DNA of 64,000 nucleotides from AP-15 sp963777435 (lineage in GTDB: Bacteria > Pseudomonadota > Alphaproteobacteria > ATCC43930 > CGMCC-115725): assembly GCA_963777435.1 (NCBI GenBank), contig CAVZQT010000003.1:558001-622000 (forward strand), given 5' to 3'. A program made the translations under genes and the position numbers. Below, piece by piece: positions 19,511 to 29,555 of the stretch. The first letter of the stretch is position 1. Every line of letters begins with the position of its first letter. The notes beneath the pieces are model-generated. The model saw nothing but the letters and a program-made list of their open reading frames with translations. It made no database searches and was not told where the DNA came from.

Positions 19511-22184
19511 ATGAACCGCCAACGACCTGAAACAACTGGCAATTTTGCCCCGGCAGCGGAAAATCTTCCTCTCAAACCGCGCCCGCTGCTCCTCAGCCGG
19601 GTGTTGCCGAGCTTTTAGCGGCGGGTCTAGACCACCATCAGGCGGGCCGCCTCGCTGAGGCGGAAGCCCATTATCGGCGGGTTCTCGACATAGTGCCGGG
19701 TCACGCCGATGCTCTACACGTGCTCGGGGGCCTTGCCTACCAGACCGGCCGCCACGAGGCGGCGATCGAATTGATCGGCCGCGCGATCGAGCACAACGGC
19801 AACGATCCCTCGTATCATTGCAGCCGAGGGCTGGTACTGCATAGCCTAAACCGTTTGGACGAGGCCGTCGCCAGCTATGACCGCGCCCTGCTCCTCAACC
19901 CGAACTACGCCAGCAGCTCTGATCAACCGCGGGTCTCGCGCTGCAAGCGCTCGAGCGTTTCGCTGAGGCGCTGGAGAGCTACGACCGAGCGCTCGCCATC
20001 GACACCGGAATTTGCCGAAGCTTGGCTCAACCGCGGCAACACCCTTCAGCAGCTCGGCCGTTTGGCCGAGGCACTGGAGAGCTACGACCGGGCGTTGGCC
20101 GTAGCCCGGATTTGGCGAGATCTCCATGAGCCGGGGCATGACCCTGCAGAAGCTTGAGCCGTCTCGACGAGGCATTCGAGAGCTACGATCGGGCGCTGGC
20201 GCTCAAGCCGGATTTAGCTGAGGCCTTGATCAACCGCGGCAACGCCCTTCAGCGGCTCGGCCGTTTCGCCGAGGCGCTGGAGAGCTACGACCGGGTACTG
20301 ACCCTCAAGCCGGATTTTGCCGAGGCCTTGCTCAACCGCGGCAACAGCCTTCAGCAGCTCGGCCGTTTCGCCGAGGCGCTGGAGAGCTACGATCGGGCGC
20401 TGACGCTCAAGCCGGATTTTGCCGAGGCCTTGCTTAACCGCGGCAACACCCTTCAGCAGCTCGGCCATTTCGCCGAGGCGCTGGAAAGCTACGATCGGGC
20501 GCTGGCCGTCAAGCCGGATTTTGCCGAGTCCTGCTCAACCGCGGCAACATCCTTCAGCAGCTCGGCCGTTTCGCCGAGGCGCTGGAAAGTTACGACCGGG
20601 CGCTGGCGATCGACCCGATTTTTCCGAGGCCTTGCTCAACCGCGGCAACGCCCTTCAGCAGCTCGGGGGTCTGGCCGAGGCGCTGGAGAGGTCCGACGGC
20701 GCTGGCCTTGGCGCCGGATGATGCCGCGGCGTCGCACAACCGCGACATCGCCTTCGCTTTCAGGGGAGGCTACACGAAGCCCCTCCGTCGGAGCCGCCGC
20801 TCTAGAACCCGGCTACGCAATGGGTCAGTGGTTTTACAACAGGCAGCGTATCTGGGATTGGGGCAACTATCGCGAAGACGAGTCAAGGCCCGAGAAGCGA
20901 TCAAGACCTCGGTTCGCCTCTCGCGCCGATCTGACTGCTCGCGCTCTCGTCGACGCCCCGCGAGCAGCTCGATCTCGCTCGTCAATCACTGCCGCGGTCG
21001 CCGCCCGCGCTTCCCCCATGCTTCCGCGCGCAAAGCCGCGCCGAGGCGAGAAAATCCGCCTCGGCTATCTGTCCCAGTACTTCCTCGAGAGTACGGTGGC
21101 TATTCTGATTTCCGGGCTGATTGAGCAGCATGATCGCCGATGTTTCGAGATCGTTGGCTATTCCTACGGGCCCGACGACCACGGCCCGTATCGCGCCCGC
21201 CTCGAGCGCGCCTTTGACCGGTTTGTCGACATCCGTGACATGCGAGACCGGGAGGTGGCCGAGCTGATCCGCAGCGATGCCGTCGACATCCTGATCGACC
21301 TCAATGGCTACACCGGGGACGCCAGGACCGAGATCCTTGCCTACCGACCGGCGCCGATCCAGGTCAATTATCTCGGTTTCACCGCCACTATGGGGGCGGA
21401 CTTTATCGACTACATCATCGTCGATCGGTTCGTCGTACCAATGGATCAGCAGCCCTTCTTCAGCGAGCGGCTGGTGCACTTGCCTGACTGCTACCAATGC
21501 AACGACGACACGCGGGAAATTGCCGAACGCACGCCCTCGCGCGCCGAATGCGGCTTGCCGGAAGTGGGTTTTGTCTTCTGTTCCTTCAACAACAGCCATA
21601 AGATCACCCCCACCTTCTTCGACATCTGGATGCGATTGCTAACCGCGGTCCCGGACAGCGTGTTGTGGCTGTTGGACCCGTGGAACAAGAGCGCCAACGC
21701 TTTGGCGAAGGCCAAGCTCGCGCGCGAGGCGGCGGCCCGCGGCGCGATGCCCGAGCGCCTGATATTCGCGCCGCGCCTGCCCTTCTACCCAGATCACCTG
21801 GCCCGCCACCGCGTGCGGACCTGTTTCTCGACACCCTTCCCTACAATGCCCATACGACGGCCAGCGACGCGCTGTGGGCGGGGCTGCCGGTGCTAACTTG
21901 CGCCGGCAATTGCTTTGTCGGCCGGGTCGCGGGCAGTATGCTTCACGCGGTCGGGTTGCACGAGCTCGTCACGACCTCTGCTCGAAGAGTATGAGACGTT
22001 GGCGCTGCGGCTCGCTCGCGACGACAAGCTACTGACAGGACTGCAAGAGCGCCTCGCGCAAAACCGGCTGACTTACCCGCTTTTCGACACCAAGCGCTAC
22101 GCCCGCAATCTCGAGGCGGCATATTCGCGGATGTGGGAGACTTGGAGAGCGGGGCGCCCACCCACGGCCTTTTCGCTTCCCTAG
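19511..22184 (+). pseudogene. TPR-SPINDLY-type O-GlcNAc transferase (TPR paralogue 4), frameshifted
   Basis: It begins MNRQRPETTGNFAPAAENL, shifts frame near 19600, then runs through about ten TPRs to 20700. The catalytic domain (GT41-like) follows: GEKIRLGYLSQYFLESTVAI, YSYGPDDHGPYRARLERAFD, DAVDILIDLNGYTGDARTEI, APIQVNYLGFTATMGADFID, FCSFNNSHKITPTFFDIWMR, then shifted ADLFLDTLPYNAHTTASDAL, and a C-terminus ending YSRMWETWRAGRPPTAF at 22184. The family adds GlcNAc or related sugars to protein Ser/Thr, or acts on flagellin-like targets. At least five frameshifts lie in the TPRs and near 21835 and 21985. Confidence 0.85.
20160..20700 (+). repeat. 102-bp tandem repeats encoding 34-residue TPR units
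   Basis: Five to six near-identical units carry a shared phrase of the type GCCGAGGCGCTGGAGAGCTA and AACCGCGGCAACRCCCTTCA. DNA-level identity is higher than needed for TPR function, pointing to recent expansion. Single-base losses between units (for example near 20527) are the source of two frameshifts. Confidence 0.85.
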
Positions 22185-22620
22185 CGCGGGCTCAGCCCAT
22201 TATGTTTACGCCGGATGCGCCGTCACTTTCGTACTCACTTTAAATCGAGCTTGCACCCTCTCCGACGTCCGTGCTTTTCGGCGTTTGGATGGGCAAGGAG
22301 GCCGGCCGTATCCTGGGCGGCACCGGGGGTGAATGCGCCGCGCGCCATCCGGCCTAGGGGCGGCGACCTTTAAGCAACAATGCGTACATCCAGCAGGCAA
22401 AGTCAATCCGGCCTCGTTTTTTTGCTAAGTACGCCGATCGAGGGTAATTTTCTCCGCGGACCAAATGTCCGTTGTGCGTACGACCCATGCGTGTTTGTGT
22501 TTATCAGCTGGAAGATTAATTATCAAATGCACGATCGGGCGACGCTTGCCTCCCCGCTTTACTGGACAAGCCCGCCAATGGCATCAACCGGAGTGCAAAG
22601 CCCGTTTGTGGGAGGGACCC
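22185..22620. other. Intergenic, no gene seen
   Basis: No coding pattern is visible in this 436-base stretch between the glycosyltransferase relic and the first small secreted protein. It contains AT-rich patches near 22410-22440 and 22500-22530 that could hold the promoter of the next gene. Confidence 0.45.
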
Positions 22621-23013
22621 ATGAGAACGTTGCTTTTTGCTTGCCTGGTAATGTTGGCGCTCGGCGCCGGAAGTGTCTCGGCGTCTGATCGCCTGAGCGA
22701 CACGCAGATGGATCAGATCAGCGCGGGCGCGTTGCCGTCTGTCCCGTCGTGTAGTGCTGGCGGGGCGTGCGCCAGCATCACTTCAACCTCTACTTCCTCT
22801 GTTGTTACCTACGTCGACGCCACCGGCACGCTCACGACCGCGAGCACGACGACTACCCAAGTGGATTGTGTGAGCGGATGCGTGATCGTTGCGCCTATCC
22901 CACCACCCACCACCTCGTCCACACCGATAGGAACGTCGCCCGGTGCGTCGGGTGGGTCCCAGGCGATCCCCACGGGGACCGTGATCCTTCACGGCTTGGG
23001 CGTGCCCCCCTGA
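22621..23013 (+). CDS. Small secreted protein with QMDQISAG leader
   Basis: ATG at 22621 follows a strong GGGAGGG site. The 130-residue product starts MRTLLFACLVMLALGAGSVS, a Sec signal, then RLSDTQMDQISAG ending at residue 36. The mature part is Ser/Thr-rich with two cysteine pairs (SCSAGGACAS and VDCVSGCV) and a Pro/Thr/Gly tail. It belongs to the family of eight leader-bearing proteins scattered to 36.3 kb. The expected fate is export, removal of the signal peptide, and further cleavage after AG by the C39 peptidase at 30021; this is inferred from the motif, not shown. Confidence 0.75.
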   Translation: MRTLLFACLVMLALGAGSVSASDRLSDTQMDQISAGALPSVPSCSAGGACASITSTSTSSVVTYVDATGTLTTASTTTTQVDCVSGCVIVAPIPPPTTSSTPIGTSPGASGGSQAIPTGTVILHGLGVPP

Positions 23014-23450
23014 TCGCGCCATTTATCGACGCTAGTGGCGCGTGCGGAACCGAGGATTTCAGTCCGCTGGCACGCACTAAAGCTTGCCCGATCGTGCGAT
23101 GCTGGGCGATAAGCGGCAACAGCCGCGGCACGCGGTCAGTCATTTCCAGGGCTGCAGGCGCGTGTCGGTCATTGCGGCGAATGGCGGATACCGCGACGCG
23201 CGAAGGTTTGCTCTCGGTTTTATGCCATTTACCCCGGCGGCGCGCGATTTGGCGTTGCCCCGGCCGGTCAGAAGCGCGATCCTGGCGTGCTGAAGCCCCC
23301 CGCCGGGATGCTGTACTCACGAACGATCGATCGCGAGCCATTCCCGGTTGAGCCGCGGAAACCGATCTCGCATGCATCGCGGCGTGATCTCGTCAAAAAT
23401 CACAATCCCCTAATCCTGGGGGATGGCCACGGGTCCGAGGGAGGTCCCTG
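23014..23450. other. Intergenic, no gene recognised
   Basis: Open frames exist on both strands in this 437-base stretch, but none has a start signal plus a family-like sequence. The end of it carries the GAGGGAGG ribosome site of the next gene. Confidence 0.4.
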
Positions 23451-23738
23451 ATGAAGAAGTTGCCGGCCGCTACGGCGACGCTGCTGTTCCTGACGACCGC
23501 CGCGTTTGCGGAGCAGCCGCTCTCCGATGAGCAGATGGACACGGTCGCCGCCGGGTTTAGTTCGTTTATTGTGGTAAATACCAACCCCTCCGTCGCTCTG
23601 GTCACCGTCAACGGGAGCCCCGATAGCTCACACGTCACCAATTTCCCGGTCCGCGAACCCAGCTGCGTCAATTGCTACCTCAACGCTAACGCCGGTTTCG
23701 TCCAAGTACCCGCGTTTATTGGCGGACGACCCATGTAA
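23451..23738 (+). CDS. Small secreted protein with QMDTVAAG leader
   Basis: ATG follows GAGGGAGG. The 95-residue protein has a 20-residue Sec signal (MKKLPAATATLLFLTTAAFA) followed directly by EQPLSDEQMDTVAAG (residues 21-35). The mature region of 60 residues is Val/Asn/Ser-rich and ends with SCVNCYLNANAGFVQVPAF, a C-x2-C-Y-[LI]-N-A motif shared with the protein at 29556. No enzyme family is recognised; a structural, adhesive or signalling peptide is possible. Confidence 0.78.
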   Translation: MKKLPAATATLLFLTTAAFAEQPLSDEQMDTVAAGFSSFIVVNTNPSVALVTVNGSPDSSHVTNFPVREPSCVNCYLNANAGFVQVPAFIGGRPM

Positions 23739-24047
23739 GGTAAGCAGAAGCTCTACCGCGGCCCGGGCGCCGGCGGCGCGCAATCCGTTGGCGATGCGCC
23801 AGCGAGCGTAAGTCGGTGCCAATACTTCGGCATGCTGAAAAGCAGGGCGCGGCTGCTTCTCTCCATCATTTTGCCTACCTTCCCCGCCCGTAAATTAAAT
23901 AATCGCGGTCGAGACCATTTGCCGATCGCCGGACCCGCCGGGCCTGTTAGCTGCTTTTATCGAGCCCGAGCGCCTCGAGGAGCGGACCCAGCAACCCTTC
24001 GTAGGCGCGCCAGCGTCCGATCAACTGCGATAAACCGGCCGCCGTAC
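23739..24047. other. Intergenic, no gene seen
   Basis: This 309-base gap is convergent between a small secreted protein (+) and the sulfotransferase (-). No terminator with a T-run is obvious. Confidence 0.4.
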
Positions 24048-25409
24048 CTAAATCATGCTCGCCGTCAGCACCGGCCGCTGTGTGTTATAAAAAGCGAGAC
24101 AAGCATCGTCCCATTCAACACCGCAATGCGCAACAATCTCCCGGGCGTGGTGGTCAAAGTGGTTGACTAGGTTTTCGTAATCGATCTCGAGCATCACGCC
24201 CCTAGGCAGCACGCTGCGCCAGTGCGCCATCAGCCGGGCGTAACCGCGATAAAAACGGCCGAGCTCACCCAGGTCATAGGCATATGAATGCCCGTTGGCG
24301 AATAATAATGAGAAGCAGGACAGGCATATGTCGATCGGATCGCGTAGGCAATGAATGATGCGAGCGTGCGGCAAAGCAAGATGAATCAGGCCCACAAAGC
24401 GGAAGTTCAGCGTCATTTTGTCGGTGATGCGTTGTGCGGATGATGTCGCTGCGCCGAGCCGCTCAAGATACGCGCCGCCCAACTGACGCAGCTGAGCACC
24501 GGCGAGGACCGGGACGTCATCAGAGAGGACGTCATCAGAAAAGGTCAAGGGCGCGCTCGCCGAGCCAAGAAGCTGAGCGACGGTCTCCCTAAAATAGTTT
24601 AACTCGCCGCCGCCAAAAACCTGCGGATGGCTTGCCAAAATCTGTTCCACTAGAGTGGTGCCGGAACGCATCATTCCGACAATGAACACTGGAACCGAAG
24701 ACGGATGGCCCCAGCCGCGATTCTTCTGCATCAGTTCGGGGGTGAATGCTGCTCGAATTTGGTCCAAAGACCGCAATACCTTCGCCTCGTCATACACGAT
24801 CTGTCGCCGCTTAATAGTATTGCCAGCAAGCAGATGAGCGAACGCCTGCTCGTGTCGACCGAGATCGGCCAACGCCTTACCGAGCGCGAAATGGAGCTGC
24901 ATCTGCTCTTCACTGGTCAGCATCTCCATATGCTGAGCCAGCCTCTCCATGCATTGCAGATGGCCATCGTTCTCGGCGAAGTGCTTTAATTTCACCAGAA
25001 CTCTGTACAGATCGATCCTGTTTGGCGCCAGACGAATTGCCGCCTCCGTAGCGTGGCGCGCCTCCTCCGCACGACCGAGGATCTCCAACGCCGTGCCCAA
25101 ATTTTTGTATGCTTCCACGTAAAAATGGGGATCCACGGTCGCTGCATCTTTGCCTTGCGACCATTTCAAGACCTCTTGTGTCAAAGCAATGGATTGATTA
25201 TACCGCTCGGTTTGAATATACAATACCGTCAAGTTATTAAGGATGGCTAACAATAGCGTGTTTTGGTCGATTCCGTCCTTCATTTTAAAAAATTCAGTGA
25301 GCAGGCTTTGATAACCGCGTTCCGCTTGCGCAAGGTCACCCTGCCCATGACAGTCCGCTGCCTCCGCGAATCTCCGCTGAAGCGCGGAAAAATCATTGAT
25401 GTGGTTCAT
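24048..25409 (-). CDS. TPR-sulfotransferase
   Basis: The frame is open further upstream, but ATG at 25409 (MNHINDFSALQRRFAEAADC) starts the real gene; the upstream part is the C-terminus of the neighbouring sulfotransferase in a fortuitously fused frame. The product is 453 residues. TPR-like repeats (about 5-210) include RYNQSIALTQEVLKWSQGK and ALGKALADLGRHEQAFAHLL. The sulfotransferase domain has the 5'-phosphosulfate loop VFIVGMMRSGTTLVEQILAS and the 3'-phosphate element RIIHCLRDPIDICLSCFSLL. It would transfer sulfate from PAPS to an unknown acceptor. It appears intact. Confidence 0.85.
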   Translation of the reverse strand: MNHINDFSALQRRFAEAADCHGQGDLAQAERGYQSLLTEFFKMKDGIDQNTLLLAILNNLTVLYIQTERYNQSIALTQEVLKWSQGKDAATVDPHFYVEAYKNLGTALEILGRAEEARHATEAAIRLAPNRIDLYRVLVKLKHFAENDGHLQCMERLAQHMEMLTSEEQMQLHFALGKALADLGRHEQAFAHLLAGNTIKRRQIVYDEAKVLRSLDQIRAAFTPELMQKNRGWGHPSSVPVFIVGMMRSGTTLVEQILASHPQVFGGGELNYFRETVAQLLGSASAPLTFSDDVLSDDVPVLAGAQLRQLGGAYLERLGAATSSAQRITDKMTLNFRFVGLIHLALPHARIIHCLRDPIDICLSCFSLLFANGHSYAYDLGELGRFYRGYARLMAHWRSVLPRGVMLEIDYENLVNHFDHHAREIVAHCGVEWDDACLAFYNTQRPVLTASMI

Positions 25410-25656
25410 CGTGACTGGTCGCTCCGAACAAGTGAGGGTCGCTGAGCGCTGGGTAGCGACGCTGACGCTAATGACGCCCCTTCGCCGATCGCTTCGCCCG
25501 TTGTGTGGCCCCAACGCCAGCCCCGTCTCGCCGCTAAGTGCCACCACTGCGCTACGCGGCCGGATGCCGAAGCGCATAGCGAGCCGCATGGCGTCGGCCG
25601 GCGTGCTCGGGCGGTTGTTTCGATTTGCGCTGCTGCACGGTGACCGGCTGCTCATG

Positions 25657-27664
25657 TCATAACTGATGTGAGCCGGTGGTATCGGCGACGGGTAGCAGTT
25701 GGCGGAGATCTCCGATCCACGGCTCATACCGGCGCCAGCGCTCGACAGAGGTGGCGTATACCGGCTGTCGCGCCTGCCACAGGCTCGCGGCGTCACCGCC
25801 CGCTCGTTGCGCTCGGGCTGCAGGCAGCGATCGTGCCAGTCGAGGCCAGTAAAGGCGATCAGCTGACGGGTGATCGCCTCGCGATCGGCGACCAGCCTCT
25901 CGTAATCGATTTCCAGAAAACAATCGGATGGCAGCACCTTACGCCAATGATGCATGATTCGGTCATATTGTTGGTACGCGAAGACAAGATCGGCCTTGTT
26001 GCTGACGAACGGATCGCCTGCAAAAACGTAAAATACATGGACAGACAGGTGTCCACCGGATGACGCCGGCAATGGATGATCCGCGCCTTCGGTAGAACCA
26101 AATGGATTAAGCCTAATTGCTGAAAGTTAAAGGGTTGCTTGTCGGTGACCCGTGCGGCGGACGGCCCGATCCGACGCAGCAGCGCAAGATATTCCGCCGC
26201 GAGAGCGCGCCCCGCTTCTCCGGTGAGGGCAGTTGCCTCGGCAATCCCGCAGAGCTGGCATGGTTGGACCAGAAAAACTGCTCTTCGCCGGCGGCGATTG
26301 CCGGATGGCTGGAGAGGACCTGTTCGACCAGGGTTGTCCCGGAGCGCGGCATACCGACGATCAACAGTGGCGTCTCGTCCTCCAATCCGAAGCCTCGATG
26401 GGCTGTGAAGAAATCGCCGGTGTAACGCCCGATCAGCCGGTCGATAACTTCCACAAGCCCGGTCCGGTTGAATGGTGTGTTCCTGCCTCTGATGCCGTTT
26501 CCGATGTCGAAATGACGGATTGCTTCCCGATATTCGCCGAGATCGTCGAGCAACTTACCGATGGCGAAATGCAGGAATAGATCGCTTCACGTCATCGATC
26601 GACGCATCGCCCAAAGTGGAGAGCATGAGCCGCAGCCTGGGACGGTCGGCCTCGGTACATTTTCTGATACGGACCGCGGTGTAATGCGCGGCGACCAGCA
26701 GCGGGTTCAAATCGAGCGCGCGGTCACACTCTTCGATGGCGGCATCGAACTGCCCCTTCTCGGCAAGGACCTCTCCCAGAGCCTTGTGCAGTTCGTCGCT
26801 AGTAGGAACGAGCGCGATCGCCTGCCGCAGGCGGATCTCGGCTTCCTCGAAATTGCCCTCCATTGTCAGGGCCCTGACCAGATCGAGCCGACCCGCTGTC
26901 GTATCTGGGGCGAGAGCGGCTGCGCGGCGCGAGCATTCGGCGGCTTCTTTGGTCTCGCCGGCCGCCTCGAGCAGCTCGATGAGCAGGCGATGGCCGTCCG
27001 CGTGTTCGGGCGCCAGTTCGACAGCGCGCCGAGCCTCGGCCACCGCTTCGCGATCCTGGCCGGCGACAGCCAGCGCCAAGGCGAGGTCACGGTGGGCGGC
27101 GGCGAGATCATCTTTCAAGACGATTGCCAGCCGCAAGCTGTCGGCGGCGTCGCCGAGCCGGCCGTCACGCAAAAAGGCGCGGCCAAGCAAATGCTGTGCT
27201 TCGGCATCCCCGGGGTCGAGTTCGGTTGCGCGGCGCAGCGCGGCGATGGCGGCTCCAAGCTGTCCCGCCTCCAAGTACCGCGCCCCCAGCTGCCGTTGCC
27301 GCTCGGCGTCGATGACCCTCGCTCGCAAAGGCCGCGATACACCCACCGCACCGAACGCACCCTTTTCAGTGAATGGTGAGCCGGGGGGGCCCGCTCGGAC
27401 TTGTCGGAGCTGTCCGGATATCCCGCGGGTCGCATCCGCCTCGGGCGAGAAATCGACATCGAGTATATTTCCCGTTCCAGCTTGCGGAAAGACGGCACTG
27501 GCCGGGGCAGCGGCCGGCGGTGAAGGTTTCCCGGTGCGCGCATTTGCCGTCTGCGGCATCGCCGCGCCGCAACACCGCTTGAATTTCCGCCCGCTGCCGC
27601 AGGGGCAGGGATCGTTGCGGCCGGGTTGGGTCCCCATGCTCATCGGCTGCCCAGGAGACTTCAT
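25657..27664 (-). pseudogene. SEC-C motif-TPR-sulfotransferase, frameshifted
   Basis: ATG at 27664 follows GGGGGAAA. The N-terminus holds a SEC-C zinc motif (GRNDPCPCGSGRKFKRCCG), then four to five TPRs (YLEAGQLGAAIAALRRATEL, LAEKGQFDAAIEECDRALDL). After a shift near 26575 come FAIGKLLDDLGEYREAIRHF and the PAPS loop LLIVGMPRSGTTLVEQVLSS. A second shift near 26200 gives LGLIHLVLPKARIIHCRRHP and DTCLSMYFTF. Further shifts near 25980 and 25810 lead to QARQPVYATSVERWRRYEPW and the stop at 25657. It is homologous to the intact sulfotransferase next door and is probably inactive unless the shifts are sequencing errors. Confidence 0.82.
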
Positions 27665-28092
27665 CGGGTGAATTTCCCCCATAACCACGAGAGCCAAGTC
27701 AGTATGGAATAAAATGGGCGTCTACTGCCACAAAATCCGGGTAGTACCACAAATATTGCCGGCCGCTCCCATTGTCGCCGCTGGGCCGCATTCGAGCGAA
27801 GATGCAGGCGGTAACGAACTGCGGAACAGAGGGGCGAGGGCGACCGCTGTCATTTCGTGCCGGCAAGCGTTTGGCCATGCGGCGGCCGTGCCGATCAGGG
27901 TTTGTTAATTTATTAACCTTTGAGGTCACGCCCAAGTATAAGCCTTCATGACTAAATGCCGAATTACTAAAGATCATAAGTAGTACGACCTTTGCGTCGT
28001 TGCATACCAGGCTCTTAAACTCTAGCGTCAATCAACTGCAAGAGTGCTTTTTATGTCACCGCGGTTCGCGGTTCTCAGCATGTGGAGGGAAT
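27665..28092. promoter_or_regulatory. Upstream region of the secreted-protein cluster with palindrome
   Basis: This is a 428-base gap between divergent genes. A perfect 14-bp palindrome, GTTAATTTATTAAC, lies at 27904-27917 in an AT-rich patch about 175 bases before the GTG at 28093. It could be an operator or promoter element for either direction. No ORF is supported here. Confidence 0.4.
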
Positions 28093-28584
28093 GTGGGAAT
28101 CAAATTAAGGGCATTGCCGCTCGCCGTAGCAAGTGTACTGCTATGCGCGACGTGGGCAGCCCACGCCGGTCAACCAGTAGTGCTAACTGACGTGCAGCTG
28201 GATCGCGCCGTAGCGGGAGCCCTTGCCACCGCCACAGCTAACGGCGAGGCTAACGGGTTTATTACCCAGGGCGGAAGCAGCACCTTTACTACCGTCACCG
28301 GCGGCTTCCCTAATGACCCGTCGCAGGGCTCGGCGGCTGTTGCGGCCGGGGCCGTCGGCGTCGTGGGCAACAATCCGTTGAGTCCGGGGACGGGAACCTC
28401 GTCCGGGTCGGTGACAACGAAGGCCAGCGCAGCTGGCAATCTGACATATACAAACGAGTTTAACGCGACGAATACGGTCAATGGCCAGACGATCGCGCTT
28501 GGTTTCAGCTATGCTACCGGAGGGATTATTGCGGGGGCAGGTTACATATCTTTATCTGATGCGTCACCGCCTGCCTTTCACTGA
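28093..28584 (+). CDS. Secreted protein with QLDRAVAG leader, Ala/Gly/Thr/Asn-rich
   Basis: GTG at 28093 is preceded by GGAGGGA; no in-frame ATG gives a signal peptide. The 163-residue product has a Sec signal (IKLRALPLAVASVLLCATWA to AHA), then GQPVVLTDVQLDRAVAG (leader end at residue 42). The mature part is low-complexity, rich in Ala, Gly, Thr, Asn and Ser, with alternating polar/small residues (TSSGSVTTKASAAGNLTYTN, NTVNGQTIALGFSY), reminiscent of beta-rich fibrous proteins. It is the first of four tandem plus-strand genes ahead of the C39 peptidase. Confidence 0.72.
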   Translation: MGIKLRALPLAVASVLLCATWAAHAGQPVVLTDVQLDRAVAGALATATANGEANGFITQGGSSTFTTVTGGFPNDPSQGSAAVAAGAVGVVGNNPLSPGTGTSSGSVTTKASAAGNLTYTNEFNATNTVNGQTIALGFSYATGGIIAGAGYISLSDASPPAFH

Positions 28585-28746
28585 GCCGCTCACTGATCTT
28601 GCCCCGATGGCATGTTCTAGCTCTCGTGAGCATAAGCTCCGCCCCTGCACCAGACGGCAGCCCCGGAGCGTTATGATCCCTCACGAGGGCTATCGTTGGG
28701 CTTTGGAGATGGCTCCGGGCCCTAGTTTCGACGAGAGGAGGTCCAG

Positions 28747-29091
28747 GTGAATAAGTTATTAGTGGGAATAGCGGCATTGCCGTTTCTATCGGGCGTTGCT
28801 TTTGCAGCACAGCCGCTGAGCGAGCATCAGATGGATCAGGTTACCGCCGGTTTTGGCGCTTTCGCCACCGGCGCGGCTAACGCCTCGGGCGGGGTTATCA
28901 CGACAACGACAGCCACCGTGGCCGAACTTGCAGGCTACACGACTATAAACGTTATGAGCCCCAATCCTGGCGGGACAGGATCGGTGATCTCAAAGGTACT
29001 GACCGTCTATAAAGCGGTGGCCGGTTCTACCTCGTCGTCGGCTTCGTCCTCGCTCACCGCGGGTGTGGCTCTACCGGGCTTCAGTCCCTAA
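28747..29091 (+). CDS. Small secreted protein with QMDQVTAG leader
   Basis: GTG at 28747 follows GAGAGGAGG. The 114-residue protein begins MNKLLVGIAALPFLSGVAFA, a 20-residue Sec signal, then AQPLSEHQMDQVTAG (21-35). The mature part is Ala/Ser/Thr/Gly-rich and lacks cysteine (GAFATGAANASGGVITTTTA, AGSTSSSASSSLTAG). The signal peptide is very close to those at 29556 and 36278 (MNKLGLG..., MQKLLLG...), pointing to duplication. Confidence 0.77.
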   Translation: MNKLLVGIAALPFLSGVAFAAQPLSEHQMDQVTAGFGAFATGAANASGGVITTTTATVAELAGYTTINVMSPNPGGTGSVISKVLTVYKAVAGSTSSSASSSLTAGVALPGFSP

Positions 29092-29162
29092 TTCCCGGTA
29101 GCTGGTTCCATTGGAAACCACAACGTATTCGTCTACAACGTGAAAGCTTGAAAGGGATCTCG

Positions 29163-29501
29163 ATGAAGATCAAGTTTTGCGCCCTGCTGGTTGGGGCATC
29201 GTTGCTGGCGCTTGCCGGTAGCGGCAATGCGGCTCAGCCACTGACCGAAGGCCAGATGGAAGGGATCACGGCAGGTGCCAATTTTCTCTCCAACGCAACT
29301 GCCGCGGGAGCTGCGTTCGGCAACTTGGACGCGACCGTCGCCACATACACCAACTCCTATACGGCGCAGAAGGATCTGGTGTTGGGTTTCGGCATAGCGA
29401 TTGGCCAGTCCTATTCCACGGGTGAGGCCTCGTCGGCGATAACCAACTCGTATCTCTCGGTCGGCGCGTCGTCAGTGGCTGCGTGCACCGCGAGCTGCTG
29501 A
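29163..29501 (+). CDS. Small secreted protein with QMEGITAG leader
   Basis: ATG at 29163 follows AAAGGGA; a TTG 15 bases upstream is less likely. The 112-residue product has a Sec signal (MKIKFCALLVGASLLALAGS to GNA), then AQPLTEGQMEGITAG (leader end at residue 38). The mature region is Ala/Ser/Thr/Asn/Tyr-rich (NSYTAQKDLVLGFGIAIGQS) and ends VAACTASC, a C-terminal C-x3-C. Its repeated 'ITNSYLSVG'-like segments suggest a beta-structured product. Confidence 0.76.
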   Translation: MKIKFCALLVGASLLALAGSGNAAQPLTEGQMEGITAGANFLSNATAAGAAFGNLDATVATYTNSYTAQKDLVLGFGIAIGQSYSTGEASSAITNSYLSVGASSVAACTASC

Positions 29502-29555
29502 TCGCAACTAAAAGCATGCCGTGGTTAAGACACCGTTCTTGAAAGGAGTCCCGAA

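Noticed and set aside
24048..26072. A single 674-residue minus-strand ORF
   Set aside because: Its first 220 residues are the shifted C-terminal part of the upstream sulfotransferase plus unlike sequence. The conserved TPR-sulfotransferase begins at the ATG 25409.
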